From Bacteroidota bacterium (lineage in GTDB: Bacteria; Bacteroidota; Bacteroidia; Chitinophagales; UBA10324): 64,000 bases of DNA. Shown piece by piece: positions 45,277-54,478 of this stretch. Position numbers and translations under genes: made by a program. The notes under the pieces are model-generated. The model saw nothing but the letters and a program-made list of their open reading frames with translations. It was not told the DNA's origin and did not search any database. Position 1 is the stretch's first letter; the number at the start of each line of letters is the position of its first letter. The DNA is taken from NCBI GenBank assembly GCA_018267315.1, contig JAFDYS010000006.1, positions 1 to 64,000 of the forward strand, in the 5' to 3' direction.

Positions 45277-45801
45277 CTATTTCGAAAGAACAGAGAGATA
45301 CTTTCTCCACGGTCCCACTTCGTCTTTATACTGCTTCGCCATCACGCGGGCGATTTGAGCGATGTGCGACAGATCGTGAGCCACCCAGCAGGATAAGTGC
45401 TGCCGCAAGGTCACTTCACCAAACTCCGGGTGGATGCCGGTGCGTGAAAGATCTGCTTCACTGAGGTTGGCCGCTTTAAGTTCCCGGAGATTTTGCTCGC
45501 GCAGCGATTTGAATTCATCCAGCAATTGACTCAATGATTTTCCGCGACTCTTTTCAAACATGGCCGTGCGGTTGAACGGGCGGAATTTGCGATCCCCGTT
45601 TGGGTCGAGAATGATTTTCATCCTCGGAATCCAATCGTCTTCTTCGCCGTGAATCAGGTGCCCGACCACATCATACGGCGACCAGGTCTCATGCCCTTCA
45701 TTGGCGTTGATCCATTCAGGAGAAAGACCATTCAGCAATGTTTCAATGGCGAGCGGCGTCTGTTTCAGAATCGCGATGGCCTGGGAAACGTTGTATTTCA
45801 T
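45277..45801 (-). CDS. DinB/YfiT-family protein (copy 1)
   Basis: 174 residues from ATG 45801. The metal-binding His are in ETWSPYDVVGHLIHGE and SCWVAHDLSHIAQIARVMA (H-x3-H), the DinB four-helix pattern. Members are thiol-S-transferases or hydrolases of low-molecular-weight thiol conjugates, or have unknown roles. Last gene of the operon 46926 to 45277, 25 bases after the GNAT stop. A second copy is at 62618. Confidence 0.82.
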   Translation of the reverse strand: MKYNVSQAIAILKQTPLAIETLLNGLSPEWINANEGHETWSPYDVVGHLIHGEEDDWIPRMKIILDPNGDRKFRPFNRTAMFEKSRGKSLSQLLDEFKSLREQNLRELKAANLSEADLSRTGIHPEFGEVTLRQHLSCWVAHDLSHIAQIARVMAKQYKDEVGPWRKYLSVLSK

Positions 45802-45826
45802 TGGAGCAAGTGTAACATGATTAATC

Positions 45827-46585
45827 TTAGCCAACTCTGGACATTTTTTTTGCCAGGAATCCGGATTTAAATCCGAGCCGCTGGAAATAGAATTCAGCAT
45901 ACGAACCGTGGACGGTCTGCACGGTCAGTTGCTCGAGATTCTTCTCCCGCGCTTCACTTCGGATGCAACTCAATATGGCAGCACTAACGCCCTGCCTGCG
46001 GAATGCCGGCAAGGTGGTGACACCATAAATGCCGGCTACTTTATTGTCAAAGACGGCCTGCGAAACACCGGCCGGTTCATCGCCCATGAATGCGAGATAG
46101 AATGCCTGCGAATTACGGTTAAGATCTCTGTTGTTCAAACCATTTTCCGGCGAATGCCGTTGACGATGCCAAGTCGCATCATCCCGAAATCCTGTGGTCT
46201 GCACTTCCTGAAACATTTCCATGGCATGCTCATCCGCCACGCGCATCACTTTTACCGGATTGCTTTCAGGCAACAAACCTGAACCTACCGGCATAAACAT
46301 AAAATGGAGTGCGGCCGTCGATCGGAATCCCATCTCCTTCAGCTCCGGTTCATATTTCAAACTGTCCGGCCGCAGCAGAAAAGAAGGATAGCGGGCAATC
46401 AGCGCTTGGATTGAACTGCTGGGGCCGGGGATAGCAAAGGTGCACCCGTCCTGTTCCCCATCAATACACCAGGCATCTTCAAAGCAATGAACGTGGCGGC
46501 CATGCATATTCAGAAAGCGGAGGTAGTTGCGCAGCCACTCACTTTCCAAAAGCCGCGGCGAACGCAGGGTGACTGTTTCCATCAT
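45827..46585 (-). CDS. GNAT-family N-acetyltransferase (two-domain type)
   Basis: 252 residues. The C-terminal half carries the acetyl-CoA signature GIYGVTTLPAFRRQGVSAAIL and AEFYFQRLGFK. The N-terminal half (about 1-110) has no motif I recognise and could be a degenerate second GNAT domain. The start overlaps the stop of the preceding gene in a TGATG arrangement, so translation is coupled. Substrate unknown. Confidence 0.8.
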   Translation of the reverse strand: MMETVTLRSPRLLESEWLRNYLRFLNMHGRHVHCFEDAWCIDGEQDGCTFAIPGPSSSIQALIARYPSFLLRPDSLKYEPELKEMGFRSTAALHFMFMPVGSGLLPESNPVKVMRVADEHAMEMFQEVQTTGFRDDATWHRQRHSPENGLNNRDLNRNSQAFYLAFMGDEPAGVSQAVFDNKVAGIYGVTTLPAFRRQGVSAAILSCIRSEAREKNLEQLTVQTVHGSYAEFYFQRLGFKSGFLAKKMSRVG

Positions 46586-46926
46586 CAATACAGCGTTACC
46601 GGGCATTCATCTGCCAATTCGCAGCGAAGGCCTTCGAAGTGATAATCGGAGTTTTCATCAACCTCCACTGATTTCACAAAGTGAACCAACCTCAATGTCA
46701 TCCTCGCGTGGAGCAACGCATCGGGAACAACGGTTGATTCAAACAGAACCGGTTGCTGCGCATAGGGCGATGCAACGTCCGCTGTGGAATCAGGATTAGC
46801 TCCCGGTACGGTTACCGGATTGGAAGCGACTTCAGGCAGAAGAGGGCTGGTTTGCTGGGCATAGGTGAGCTGACCGAAAGAGAACAGCGCATTGGCAACC
46901 CAGAGGACTAAAAATTTTGCTTTCAT
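46585..46926 (-). CDS. Small secreted protein, first gene of the GNAT-DinB operon
   Basis: 113 residues with signal peptide MKAKFLVLWVANALFSFGQLTYAQ, then a Pro/Ser/Val-rich linker and a C-terminal segment with two Cys (LRCELADECPVTLY). Unrecognised. It is divergent from the MocR regulator gene, and its promoter lies beside the operator-like repeats at 46981-47027. Confidence 0.6.
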   Translation of the reverse strand: MKAKFLVLWVANALFSFGQLTYAQQTSPLLPEVASNPVTVPGANPDSTADVASPYAQQPVLFESTVVPDALLHARMTLRLVHFVKSVEVDENSDYHFEGLRCELADECPVTLY

Positions 46927-46966
46927 GATTTAAAGGGTTTGTTTGAAATAATCTTCATTGACGATA

Positions 46967-46974
46967 CAAATGTA
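46967..46974 (-). promoter_or_regulatory. -7 promoter element (TACATTTG) of the small-protein operon
   Basis: Exact TAnnTTTG match 40 bases before ATG 46926, within a few bases of the MocR operator-like repeats. Confidence 0.5.
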
Positions 46975-46980
46975 TGAGGC

Positions 46981-47027
46981 GTCCGGACTATCTTCGTAGT
47001 CCATTTTGTTCATTCAATGTAGTCCGG
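46981..47027. promoter_or_regulatory. Operator-like repeats and -7 element of the MocR gene
   Basis: CCGGACTA (46983-46990, part of the palindrome GTCCGGAC), TAGTCC (46997-47002) and TAGTCCGG (47020-47027) form an inverted pair plus a direct pair 23 bases apart. The -7 variant TATCTTCG (46989-46996) is enclosed by the inverted pair, and the last copy ends 2 bases before ATG 47030. This is the layout expected for autoregulation of a MocR protein and control of the divergent operon. Confidence 0.65.
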
Positions 47028-47029
47028 TT

Positions 47030-48511
47030 ATGCTTCCCTGGAAAAACCTCATCCTCATTCAGAAAACCTCATCGGTACCGGTGTACCAACAAATCGCCAA
47101 CAGCATCATTCAGCACATCCGCAGCGGCGTAATCAAACGGGGCATGAAAATGCCCGGCACCCGTGAGCTGTCGCAGCTGCTGTCCGTGCACCGCAAAACC
47201 ATTGTGAGCGCTTATGATGAACTGGATGCGCAGGGATGGATTCACTCGCTGCCTTCCAAAGGCACCTTTGTAAGTGATCAGCTTCCCGAAATACATCCGC
47301 GTAAACTGGAAACGGTATCACCCGGAAACTTTCGGTGGGAAAAGACCGGGTATAACTTTCGTATCAACCCGTTCATCAAACCGAGTACAAAGCCGCTGAG
47401 GGATATGATCGGGTTTCACGACGGACCCGATGTGCGTCTCGTTCCGGTTGATGCCTGGGGACGATCTTACCGGAGCGTGCTTTCCAGAAAATCAGGGCTG
47501 CATCATCTCTCCTATGTGCAGGAAAACGGAAACTATGAATTGCGGAAAGTGCTTTCCGAGGAACTGAACACCACGCGCGGTATGCAAACCACACCGGAAC
47601 ACATCTTCATTACACGCGGCAGCCAGATGGCCATGTTCATGCTGGCCATGGTTCTTATTGCTGCGGGAGATCAGGTCGTGGTTGGACAAACCAACTATTA
47701 CTATACTGATCGTGCGCTGATGGCGGCAGGTGCACGGCTCGTCCGCATACCGGTGGATGATGAGGGTATTGATGTGGATGAACTGGAAAAAATTTGCAAA
47801 CGAAAAAAGATCCGGGCCGTTTATGTTACCTCGCATCACCACTTCCCCACTACGGTAACGCTGTGCGCAGCGCGAAGAATGAAACTGCTGGCGTTGGCCG
47901 AAAAATTCGGATTCATCATTATTGAAGATGATTACGATTACGATCTGCATTATGAAAGTTCGCCGTTGCTGCCGGTGGCCAGCGCGGACCGAAACGGCAT
48001 GGTGGCCTACATTGGTACGCTGAGCAAAACGGTGGCTCCTGCTTTGCGGCTCGGATATGTGGCCGCACCGCTGAATCTTATTGCGGAACTGGGAAAGATC
48101 CGTCAGGTGATCGACATACAGGGCGATCCCGTGCTCGAGCAGGCCGTGGCGGAGATGTTTTCACTGGGAGAAATCAGGCGGCACATGAAAAAAGTTTTAA
48201 GGGAATACCACCTGCGCAGAGATTTCCTGTGTTCGCAGCTTAAAAAAAGATTTGCCGAATTGATTCAGTTCAAAACACCCGAAGGCGGACTCTCCGTATG
48301 GGCGCGGTTTGATAAAAGCATTCCCCTGCCTGCACTGCATGAACGAATGAAAAAGAAAGGCGTGATCATCTCCTCCGGAATGATTCATAACACCGATCCG
48401 AAAATGAACCTGAACGCCACCCGCATGGGATTCGGTTGGATGAATACCCAGGAAACCGGACGATCGCTCGAGGTGCTGGATGAAACCATCGCAGAGATGC
48501 GTAAGGGTTAG
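47030..48511 (+). CDS. MocR-type transcriptional regulator (GntR wHTH plus aminotransferase domain)
   Basis: 493 residues. The N-terminal GntR winged helix has VPVYQQIANSIIQHIRSGVI and MPGTRELSQLLSVHRKTIVSAYDEL. The C-terminal class I aminotransferase-like domain has ITRGSQMAMFML, DDYDYDLHYE and the PLP-binding Lys in YIGTLSKTVAPALRLGY. PLP or an amine ligand should control DNA binding, as in GabR and PdxR. No PLP-synthesis gene is near, so the regulated genes may be the divergent small-protein/GNAT/DinB operon. The frame opens at TTG 47006; ATG 47030 is preferred. Confidence 0.9.
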   Translation: MLPWKNLILIQKTSSVPVYQQIANSIIQHIRSGVIKRGMKMPGTRELSQLLSVHRKTIVSAYDELDAQGWIHSLPSKGTFVSDQLPEIHPRKLETVSPGNFRWEKTGYNFRINPFIKPSTKPLRDMIGFHDGPDVRLVPVDAWGRSYRSVLSRKSGLHHLSYVQENGNYELRKVLSEELNTTRGMQTTPEHIFITRGSQMAMFMLAMVLIAAGDQVVVGQTNYYYTDRALMAAGARLVRIPVDDEGIDVDELEKICKRKKIRAVYVTSHHHFPTTVTLCAARRMKLLALAEKFGFIIIEDDYDYDLHYESSPLLPVASADRNGMVAYIGTLSKTVAPALRLGYVAAPLNLIAELGKIRQVIDIQGDPVLEQAVAEMFSLGEIRRHMKKVLREYHLRRDFLCSQLKKRFAELIQFKTPEGGLSVWARFDKSIPLPALHERMKKKGVIISSGMIHNTDPKMNLNATRMGFGWMNTQETGRSLEVLDETIAEMRKG

Positions 48512-48520
48512 CCGTCCTGT

Positions 48521-49204
48521 TCACCGGAAGTCATGCTCATTCGCCAGTTGATGCAGTTTGCTGGTGCTGGGAATGACGGCATGCTTTGCAACGAGATCCT
48601 TGTATAAAGATTCAGCCACACGAATGCTGTCCTTCGACTTGCTTTGAATATCTATCGGATTGCCGATGAGTATTTGGCGCAGGGAATCATTAAATGTGAC
48701 TTTGAACGTGGCAAGGTCCGCCGGATTGGTTTGCCGGTTGATGTTGATCACCTTGTATCCATCTTGTTTATTAAAAAAGCACAGCGCTTTGGGCAGTTTG
48801 GGTTTTCCGTCTTCCACATCACAATAAAACTTCACATCAAAGTCTCCGGTGCTCACAAATCGAATCTGGTCTTCATCATAAAAGACCTTGGTCTGTTCGG
48901 GAACGGAAGAAACGACATTGCCTGTGAGTTTCCATTCCTGCACGCTTCCCTTCATGTCATTCAATTCGCGGGTGAGTTCGTCAATTTTCTTCTGCTGCTC
49001 ATTATTCATCAGCGGAAAGGTGATGCCGCCGGCAAAAAGCAGCAGGATGAAGTACCCGGCAAAGGCACCGGATAATTTCAGGTTAAGCCCCTTGAACGGG
49101 CCGGTGGCCGTGCTTTTGCTCGGGAGAAACTTGTAAAGCAGAAACGACGGAATGAGCGGCAGCAGGAAAATGATTACGAGGATTAAGAGGAAGGAGGTAG
49201 TCAT
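48521..49204 (-). CDS. Membrane protein with coiled coil, unknown function
   Basis: 227 residues. Two N-terminal membrane helices (TTSFLLILVIIFLLPLIPSFLLY and GAFAGYFILLLFAGGITF), a short coiled coil (NEQQKKIDELTRELNDMK), then an extracytoplasmic or cytoplasmic beta-rich domain. I do not recognise the family. It converges on the MocR gene with 9 bases between stops. Confidence 0.6.
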   Translation of the reverse strand: MTTSFLLILVIIFLLPLIPSFLLYKFLPSKSTATGPFKGLNLKLSGAFAGYFILLLFAGGITFPLMNNEQQKKIDELTRELNDMKGSVQEWKLTGNVVSSVPEQTKVFYDEDQIRFVSTGDFDVKFYCDVEDGKPKLPKALCFFNKQDGYKVININRQTNPADLATFKVTFNDSLRQILIGNPIDIQSKSKDSIRVAESLYKDLVAKHAVIPSTSKLHQLANEHDFR

Positions 49205-49258
49205 AGCACCATTGTTTGGAGCTAAGTTAGGAATGCCCCGTCAATTCATCAGGGTATT

Positions 49259-49789
49259 TCAGGACCTGAGCTTTTTGTACAGTTCCCATAGCACGATGCC
49301 GGCCGACACGCTGATGTTGAAGGAGTGCTTGGCGCCGAACTGCGGAATCTCTATCGCCAGATCGGCGATCGGTAACAGCGATTCACTCACGCCTTCCACT
49401 TCATTGCCAAAAACCAGTGCGTACTTTTGATTTGCATCCGGACGAAATTTTTCAAGCGAAATACTTTTATCCGTCTGTTCAACCAGCCCAATCGTGTAAC
49501 CGGAAACTTTTAATTCGAGCACCGCATCATACACGGATTTTCGATATTCCCACGGAACGGACTCGGTGCTGCCCAGGGCCGTCTTCATCAGCTCCCGGTT
49601 AGGCGGTGCAGCGGTAATACCGCAGAGAAAAATTTTTTCAGCGGCAAAAGCATCGCAGGTTCTGTAAACCGAACCCACGTTATATGCACTGCGCACATTA
49701 TCGAGCACCACCACGGCAGGCAACCGTACGGCAGTCTTCATCTCCTCAGCGCTCTTCCGCTGCAACTCCGTTGTTCTTAATTTTCTCAC
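49259..49789 (-). CDS. SpoU/TrmH-family RNA 2'-O-methyltransferase
   Basis: 176 residues from a GTG start, with the Bacteroidota family N-terminus MRKLRTTELQRKSAEEMK. SPOUT knot motifs: VVVLDNVRSAYNVGSVYRTCDAF (motif 1), ALVFGNEVEGVSESLLPIAD (motif 2) and IPQFGAKHSFNISVSAGIVLWE (motif 3). It methylates tRNA or rRNA with S-adenosylmethionine; the exact target is unknown. Confidence 0.9.
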   Translation of the reverse strand: MRKLRTTELQRKSAEEMKTAVRLPAVVVLDNVRSAYNVGSVYRTCDAFAAEKIFLCGITAAPPNRELMKTALGSTESVPWEYRKSVYDAVLELKVSGYTIGLVEQTDKSISLEKFRPDANQKYALVFGNEVEGVSESLLPIADLAIEIPQFGAKHSFNISVSAGIVLWELYKKLRS

Positions 49790-49809
49790 CGGTCAGGGAG
49801 GTAAATTAG

Positions 49810-49817
49810 TACTTTTG
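49810..49817 (+). promoter_or_regulatory. -7 promoter element of mutS (TACTTTTG)
   Basis: Exact TAnnTTTG match 96 bases before the mutS ATG; the leader would contain the palindrome 49837-49902. Confidence 0.4.
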
Positions 49818-49836
49818 TTTCCCTCGTAATTAAATC

Positions 49837-49902
49837 ACCGCAGAGGCGCAAAGGCGCGGAGAAATCAGGTGACTCCATCGGCGCTTTTACGCCTCTTCGG
49901 TT
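49837..49902. repeat. Palindromic repeat in the mutS leader (CGCAGAGGCGCAAAGGCGC type)
   Basis: The arm ACCGCAGAGGCGCAAAGG... (49837-49861) resembles the reverse complement of 49873-49902 (AACCGAAGAGGCGTAAAAGC...). It can form a long imperfect hairpin ending 11 bases before ATG 49914. Octamer-like GCAGAGGC/GCAAAGGC units occur in the left arm. Similar GCAGAGGCGCAAAG repeats occur between genes in many environmental bacteria. Confidence 0.6.
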
Positions 49903-49913
49903 AGAAAGCACTG

Positions 49914-52541
49914 ATGACCCGCCACCGAACCGTGAAGAATGCCACCGTCACCGGCGAAACGCCGCTGATGAAGCAATATGCCGCCATCAAGGCGAAGTAT
50001 CCTGATGCCATTTTGCTGTTCCGTGTAGGCGACTTCTACGAAACATTTGATACCGATGCCGTCACCACAGCAAAAGTTCTCGGCATTGTGCTGACGAAGC
50101 GGGCTAACGGATACGCCTCGTCCCAGGATTTGGCCGGTTTCCCTTATCATGCGCTTGACACGTATCTGCCTAAACTGGTGCGGGCGGGTTACCGCGTTGC
50201 CATCTGCGATCAGCTCGAAGATCCGAAGTTGGCCAAAACTGTTGTGAAACGCGGCGTGACTGAACTGGTGACGCCCGGCATCACTGACAATGAAAAAATC
50301 CTCGACAACAAGAGCAACAACTTTTTGTGTGCGCTCCACCTCGGCGATGAAATGATCGGGGCTGCCTTCCTCGATATTTCCACCGGCGAATTTTACTGCG
50401 CGCAGGGCAAGAGTGATTACATTGACAAGCTGCTGCAGTCATTGAAACCCTCCGAGGTAATTTTTTCCAAACACCGGCAGAAACAATTCATACAACTCTT
50501 CGGAAGCAAGTTCTACACCTATGGCGTTGATGACTGGGTTTTCCAGTTTGATTACGGTTACGAAACACTTACGAAACACTTCCAGACCCAATCACTCAAG
50601 GGCTTCGGCATTGAAGAAATGCAACCCGCCATTGTTGCAGGCGGCGCTGCACTCTATTATTTACAACTGAGCGAGCATCCCAACCTCAGCCACATCACTC
50701 ACCTATCGCGCATAGAAGAGGACCGCTACGTCTGGCTCGACCGATTCACCATCCGCAATCTTGAGATTCTTTACAGCAATCACGAGAATGGAAAGTCACT
50801 GCTTCAGGTAATGGATCACACCCTGTCACCGATGGGCGCGCGTATGCTCCGAAAGTGGGTAGTGCTTCCTCTTAAGGAACTGGCCCCGATAGAAGAACGA
50901 CTCGATACCGTAGAACAACTGATCAAGGACCCCGAACTTTCCACGCAGGTCGCGAACCGCATTCGGCAGATCGGTGATCTGGAACGGCTGATTTCTAAAG
51001 TGGCGCTCGGCAAAATTTCGCCGCGTGAATTGCTGCACATCCGTAAGGCGTTGCAGGTGATTGAAGAAATTAAAGAGCTGCTCAGTAATCATCCGTCGGC
51101 ACATCTCAAAAACTTTGCGGAGCAGTTGCATCCCTGCCGGCTCATTCGCGAGCGGCTGGAATTTGAACTGCGCCCCGATGCACCTCCGGTGGCCGCGAAA
51201 GGAAATATTTTCAACCCGGGTGTATCGCAGCCGCTCGATGAACTGCGGACCATATCACATGCGGGAAAAGATTACCTGCTTAATATTCAGAAACGGGAAT
51301 CAGAACTCACCGGCATTCCGTCACTCAAGATCAGTTACAACCAGGTTTTCGGTTATTACCTTGAAGTGACGAATGCGCACAAATCCAAAGTGCCCCAGGA
51401 ATGGATCCGTAAACAAACGCTCACCAATGCCGAGCGCTATGTAACGCCGGAGTTAAAAGAGTATGAAGAAAAAATCCTCGGCGCGGAAGAGAAAATTCTT
51501 GAGCTCGAACTTTCGCTGTTTGACACGCTGGTGAATGCAATAAAGGAATACGTGCCGCAGATTCAGATCAACGCCCAGGTAATCGGGCGGCTGGATGTGT
51601 TGCACTCATTCGCTCATGCCGCTGTAAAGTTTACTTACTGCCGTCCGCAACTCAATGACGGGAATACTCTGGAAATAAAAGACGGACGACATCCGGTGAT
51701 TGAACAGCAACTGGGACACGATGAGCAATATGTTCCGAATGATGTATTGCTTGATGATGCTTCGCAGCAGATTCTCATCATCACCGGCCCGAATATGGCC
51801 GGCAAGTCTGCATTCATCCGGCAAAATGCCCTGATTGTATTGATGGCACAGATTGGAAGCTTTGTGCCGGCCTCGTCAGCAACCGTCGGGATGATTGATA
51901 AAATTTTCACGCGGGTGGGCGCCAGTGACAATTTGGCCGCCGGTGAATCCACTTTCATGGTGGAGATGACGGAGACGGCATCTATTCTCAATAATATTTC
52001 AGACAAAAGTCTGGTAATTCTTGACGAGATTGGCCGCGGCACCAGCACCTACGATGGCATCTCCATTGCCTGGGCGATTGCCGAATACCTGCACAACCAT
52101 CCGAAAGGAAAACCCAAGACGTTGTTCGCAACACACTATCATGAGTTGAACGAACTTGAAAATAAGTTTGAGCGCATCCGCAATTACAACGTGAGCGTGA
52201 AAGAAGCAGGTCAGCGTGTGATTTTCCTGCGCAAACTTCAGCCCGGCGGCGCGGAACACAGCTTCGGAATTCACGTGGCGAAAATGGCAGGCATACCACC
52301 GGCTGTTGTGGAACGCGCCGATGAGATTATGGCGGAGTTGGAACAGAAAACGATATCAAAAAACCTGAAAGACCGGGTGAAGAAAATCAGCGCACGCGAA
52401 ATGCAGCTCAGCATCTTCAGCGCCGATGATCCTGAACTTGTAAAAATCAGGGAATGGATTTCTCAATTCGATCCCAACACGCTTACTCCGATTGAGGCCC
52501 TGATGAAACTCCATGAGATCAGGCAGAAATTCACCAAGTAA
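49914..52541 (+). CDS. mutS: DNA mismatch repair protein MutS
   Basis: 875 residues, full length. The mismatch-binding domain has ETPLMKQYAAIKAKYPDAILLFRVGDFYETF with the Phe-x-Glu reading wedge (FYETF). Connector, lever and clamp domains follow. The ATPase has GPNMAGKSAFIRQ (Walker A, about residue 625), STFMVEMTETASIL, DEIGRGTSTYDG and the ATHYHEL motif. It recognises mismatches and recruits MutL. Its leader carries a palindromic repeat. Confidence 0.97.
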   Translation: MTRHRTVKNATVTGETPLMKQYAAIKAKYPDAILLFRVGDFYETFDTDAVTTAKVLGIVLTKRANGYASSQDLAGFPYHALDTYLPKLVRAGYRVAICDQLEDPKLAKTVVKRGVTELVTPGITDNEKILDNKSNNFLCALHLGDEMIGAAFLDISTGEFYCAQGKSDYIDKLLQSLKPSEVIFSKHRQKQFIQLFGSKFYTYGVDDWVFQFDYGYETLTKHFQTQSLKGFGIEEMQPAIVAGGAALYYLQLSEHPNLSHITHLSRIEEDRYVWLDRFTIRNLEILYSNHENGKSLLQVMDHTLSPMGARMLRKWVVLPLKELAPIEERLDTVEQLIKDPELSTQVANRIRQIGDLERLISKVALGKISPRELLHIRKALQVIEEIKELLSNHPSAHLKNFAEQLHPCRLIRERLEFELRPDAPPVAAKGNIFNPGVSQPLDELRTISHAGKDYLLNIQKRESELTGIPSLKISYNQVFGYYLEVTNAHKSKVPQEWIRKQTLTNAERYVTPELKEYEEKILGAEEKILELELSLFDTLVNAIKEYVPQIQINAQVIGRLDVLHSFAHAAVKFTYCRPQLNDGNTLEIKDGRHPVIEQQLGHDEQYVPNDVLLDDASQQILIITGPNMAGKSAFIRQNALIVLMAQIGSFVPASSATVGMIDKIFTRVGASDNLAAGESTFMVEMTETASILNNISDKSLVILDEIGRGTSTYDGISIAWAIAEYLHNHPKGKPKTLFATHYHELNELENKFERIRNYNVSVKEAGQRVIFLRKLQPGGAEHSFGIHVAKMAGIPPAVVERADEIMAELEQKTISKNLKDRVKKISAREMQLSIFSADDPELVKIREWISQFDPNTLTPIEALMKLHEIRQKFTK

Positions 52542-52577
52542 CTGCCCGTTCGCGGCATTCATTTACATGTAAAGGAA

Positions 52578-52603
52578 AGCCCCCGGGAAATCATGCGGGG
52601 GCT
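52578..52603 (-). terminator. Hairpin between mutS and the cold-shock gene
   Basis: Arms AGCCCCCG (52578-52585) and CGGGGGCT (52596-52603). The minus strand has TTTCCTTT after the stem, so it is more likely the terminator of the cold-shock gene, but it could serve both convergent genes. Confidence 0.65.
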
Positions 52604-52632
52604 GGTCAAGCATTCACTTCGGAAGCGGCGTA

Positions 52633-52833
52633 TTACGCTGATGCTTCCACTCTGACATTGATGGCATTCAATCCTTTCTTGCCTTCTTTCAATTCGAAGG
52701 ATACGCTGTCGTTCTGGTGAATCTCATCCACCAACCCGGTGGCGTGAACGAAGATTTCTTCACCGTTGTCATCTCTTACGATGAACCCATATCCCTTCGC
52801 TTTGTTAAAAAATTTGACTTTACCGGTGTACAT
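52633..52833 (-). CDS. Cold-shock (CspA-like) RNA chaperone
   Basis: 66 residues: MYTGKVKFFNKAKGYGFIVRD with RNP-1 (KGYGFI) and EEIFVHATGL with RNP-2. A single OB-fold binds RNA and melts secondary structure in the cold. A good promoter lies at 52873-52901; the leader of about 35 bases is far shorter than the thermosensing leader of enteric cspA. Confidence 0.95.
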   Translation of the reverse strand: MYTGKVKFFNKAKGYGFIVRDDNGEEIFVHATGLVDEIHQNDSVSFELKEGKKGLNAINVRVEASA

Positions 52834-52872
52834 TGAAATAAATAATTAGGGTTAAGAAAATAGAGTGAGCGG

Positions 52873-52901
52873 CAAATATAAAATAAGTTGAGATCGGCCA
52901 A
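52873..52901 (-). promoter_or_regulatory. Promoter of the cold-shock gene (TTG-N18-TATATTTG)
   Basis: TTG (52899-52901) and TATATTTG (52873-52880) 18 bases apart on the minus strand, 39 bases before the ATG. Confidence 0.6.
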
Positions 52902-52956
52902 GCACGGCTTTCAGCTTGCTGTTTCGATCTCTGTACGCCGATTTTCCGGTCTTGTT

Positions 52957-53661
52957 TCAGGCGAGTACGGTTCGTTGCTCATTGATCATATCGGAGTGCA
53001 CTTCACCGTCAAGCAACTTCACAATCCGGTGAGCGAAATGTGAAATATCTTCTTCATGTGTGACGATGATCACCGTGTTGCCGTTTTTATGGATCTGATC
53101 AAAGATGCCCATGATTTCAATAGATGTTTTGCTGTCAAGATTTCCCGTGGGCTCATCAGCAAGAATGATGGAGGGATTGTTTACCAGTGCGCGCGCAATG
53201 GCCACACGCTGCTTTTGTCCGCCCGAAAGTTCATTCGGTTTGTGCAGCATGCGTTCTTCCAACCCAACCGCCCGAAGCATCTCTTTCGCCCGTTCTTCCC
53301 TGAAGGTTTTGTTCTTTCCGGCGTAGATCAGGGGCAGCGCCACATTTTCAAGAGCGGTTAACCTCGGCATGAGATTGAAGGTTTGAAATACGAATCCGAT
53401 TTCCTTGTTTCGGATCACCGCCATCTCATTATCATTCAGCCGGCTCACATCCTGATTATTGAGAATATACTTGCCGGAAGTGGGTGTATCCAGCAAACCC
53501 ACCACATTCATCAGTGTGGATTTTCCGGAACCCGAAGGACCCATGAGGGCTACGTATTCATTATGATGAATGGTAAGGGTGATATTTCGCAGGGCCTGAA
53601 TGACCTCTTCGCCCATGATGTAATTTTTTTGAATACCATCCAGAGAAATAACGTCACTCAT
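52957..53661 (-). CDS. LolD/MacB-type ABC transporter ATPase
   Basis: 234 residues. Walker [18 protein letters not shown], signature [35 protein letters not shown] and the H-loop VIIVTHEED are those of the LolD/MacB/FtsE group that drives lipoprotein release or envelope export. No permease gene is adjacent, so the partner is unknown. ATG 53661 is preferred; it overlaps the stop of the acyltransferase gene by 8 bases, which suggests coupling. Confidence 0.88.
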   Translation of the reverse strand: MSDVISLDGIQKNYIMGEEVIQALRNITLTIHHNEYVALMGPSGSGKSTLMNVVGLLDTPTSGKYILNNQDVSRLNDNEMAVIRNKEIGFVFQTFNLMPRLTALENVALPLIYAGKNKTFREERAKEMLRAVGLEERMLHKPNELSGGQKQRVAIARALVNNPSIILADEPTGNLDSKTSIEIMGIFDQIHKNGNTVIIVTHEEDISHFAHRIVKLLDGEVHSDMINEQRTVLA

Positions 53662-54421
53662 GAGCATGTTTTTTTTGAGAGGGAATCAGTTTGTTCAGGT
53701 CGTTTTGGATGATGTGGTAAACCCGCTCCTTCAGTTCATCCAGATCTGCCAGTGTCAGGTGCTTTGTTTCAATCGGCGCGTGTACAATTACCCGCGAAAT
53801 CCCGGGGTTACCATACATCTGCCATCCGTCCACAAAGAGGAGTTTCCAGTTATCAACCATCGTCAAAGGTACAATAGGGATTTGCTTTTCAATCGCCATC
53901 CGGAAAGGGCCGTTTTTAAAGCGCACCATGCGCGGCGGATGCGGGCCAATTTTCCCTTCCGGATAATTCACGATGCTCATACCCGCTGATAAACTTTCAC
54001 CGGCTACCTGAAATGCTTTGAATGAATCCCTTCCGCTCTCCCGGTCCACGCTGATGTCAATAGTTCGGAAGAAAATACTGAAGAACGGAATGTCGCCAAG
54101 TTCCGCTTTGGCCATGTATCGCCAGTTTCTCCTGGCCACCAGCGCCGAAATAGGAATATCGAGATATGAAAAATGATTCGAGCAGAAAATGTAATTGCGA
54201 CTGCGATCGAGCTTGTGTTTATAAGTGATGCGCGGAACAATTCCGGTAAAAAGAAAAAGAAGGCGCGCCCAGAAAACCCGCAGCCGGTTGGCTAACGCGT
54301 ACCATTTTTCATTCGAAAGGAACACGGCGAAGAATGGATAAAATAGAAAGAATAAAAGTGCAAATACCAAGAAGTAATACCAGGCCCACAACACGCGAAG
54401 GGGGTGGAACCATCTTTTCAC
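53654..54421 (-). CDS. 1-acyl-glycerol-3-phosphate acyltransferase (PlsC-like)
   Basis: 255 residues from a GTG start. One or two N-terminal membrane helices ([20 protein letters not shown]). The acyltransferase motif H-x4-D is in NHFSYLDIP, and NYPEGKIG corresponds to the FPEGTR box. It transfers an acyl chain to lysophosphatidic acid or a related lipid at the inner membrane. Coupled with the LolD-like gene. The -7 element is 5 bases upstream of the GTG. Confidence 0.88.
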   Translation of the reverse strand: MKRWFHPLRVLWAWYYFLVFALLFFLFYPFFAVFLSNEKWYALANRLRVFWARLLFLFTGIVPRITYKHKLDRSRNYIFCSNHFSYLDIPISALVARRNWRYMAKAELGDIPFFSIFFRTIDISVDRESGRDSFKAFQVAGESLSAGMSIVNYPEGKIGPHPPRMVRFKNGPFRMAIEKQIPIVPLTMVDNWKLLFVDGWQMYGNPGISRVIVHAPIETKHLTLADLDELKERVYHIIQNDLNKLIPSQKKHAHE

Positions 54422-54426
54422 GTCTG

Positions 54427-54434
54427 CAAAAATA
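54427..54434 (-). promoter_or_regulatory. -7 promoter element of the acyltransferase gene (TATTTTTG)
   Basis: Exact TAnnTTTG match 5 bases before GTG 54421; supports this unusual start codon and a leaderless mRNA. Confidence 0.5.
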
Positions 54435-54478
54435 ACAGGACGAAAAAATTCAGGTATTGCTGCATGTGAAGGTTAACG

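Noticed and set aside
52833-52956. Long cold-shock thermosensor leader upstream of the csp gene
   Set aside because: The promoter candidate leaves only about 35 bases of leader, too short for that device.
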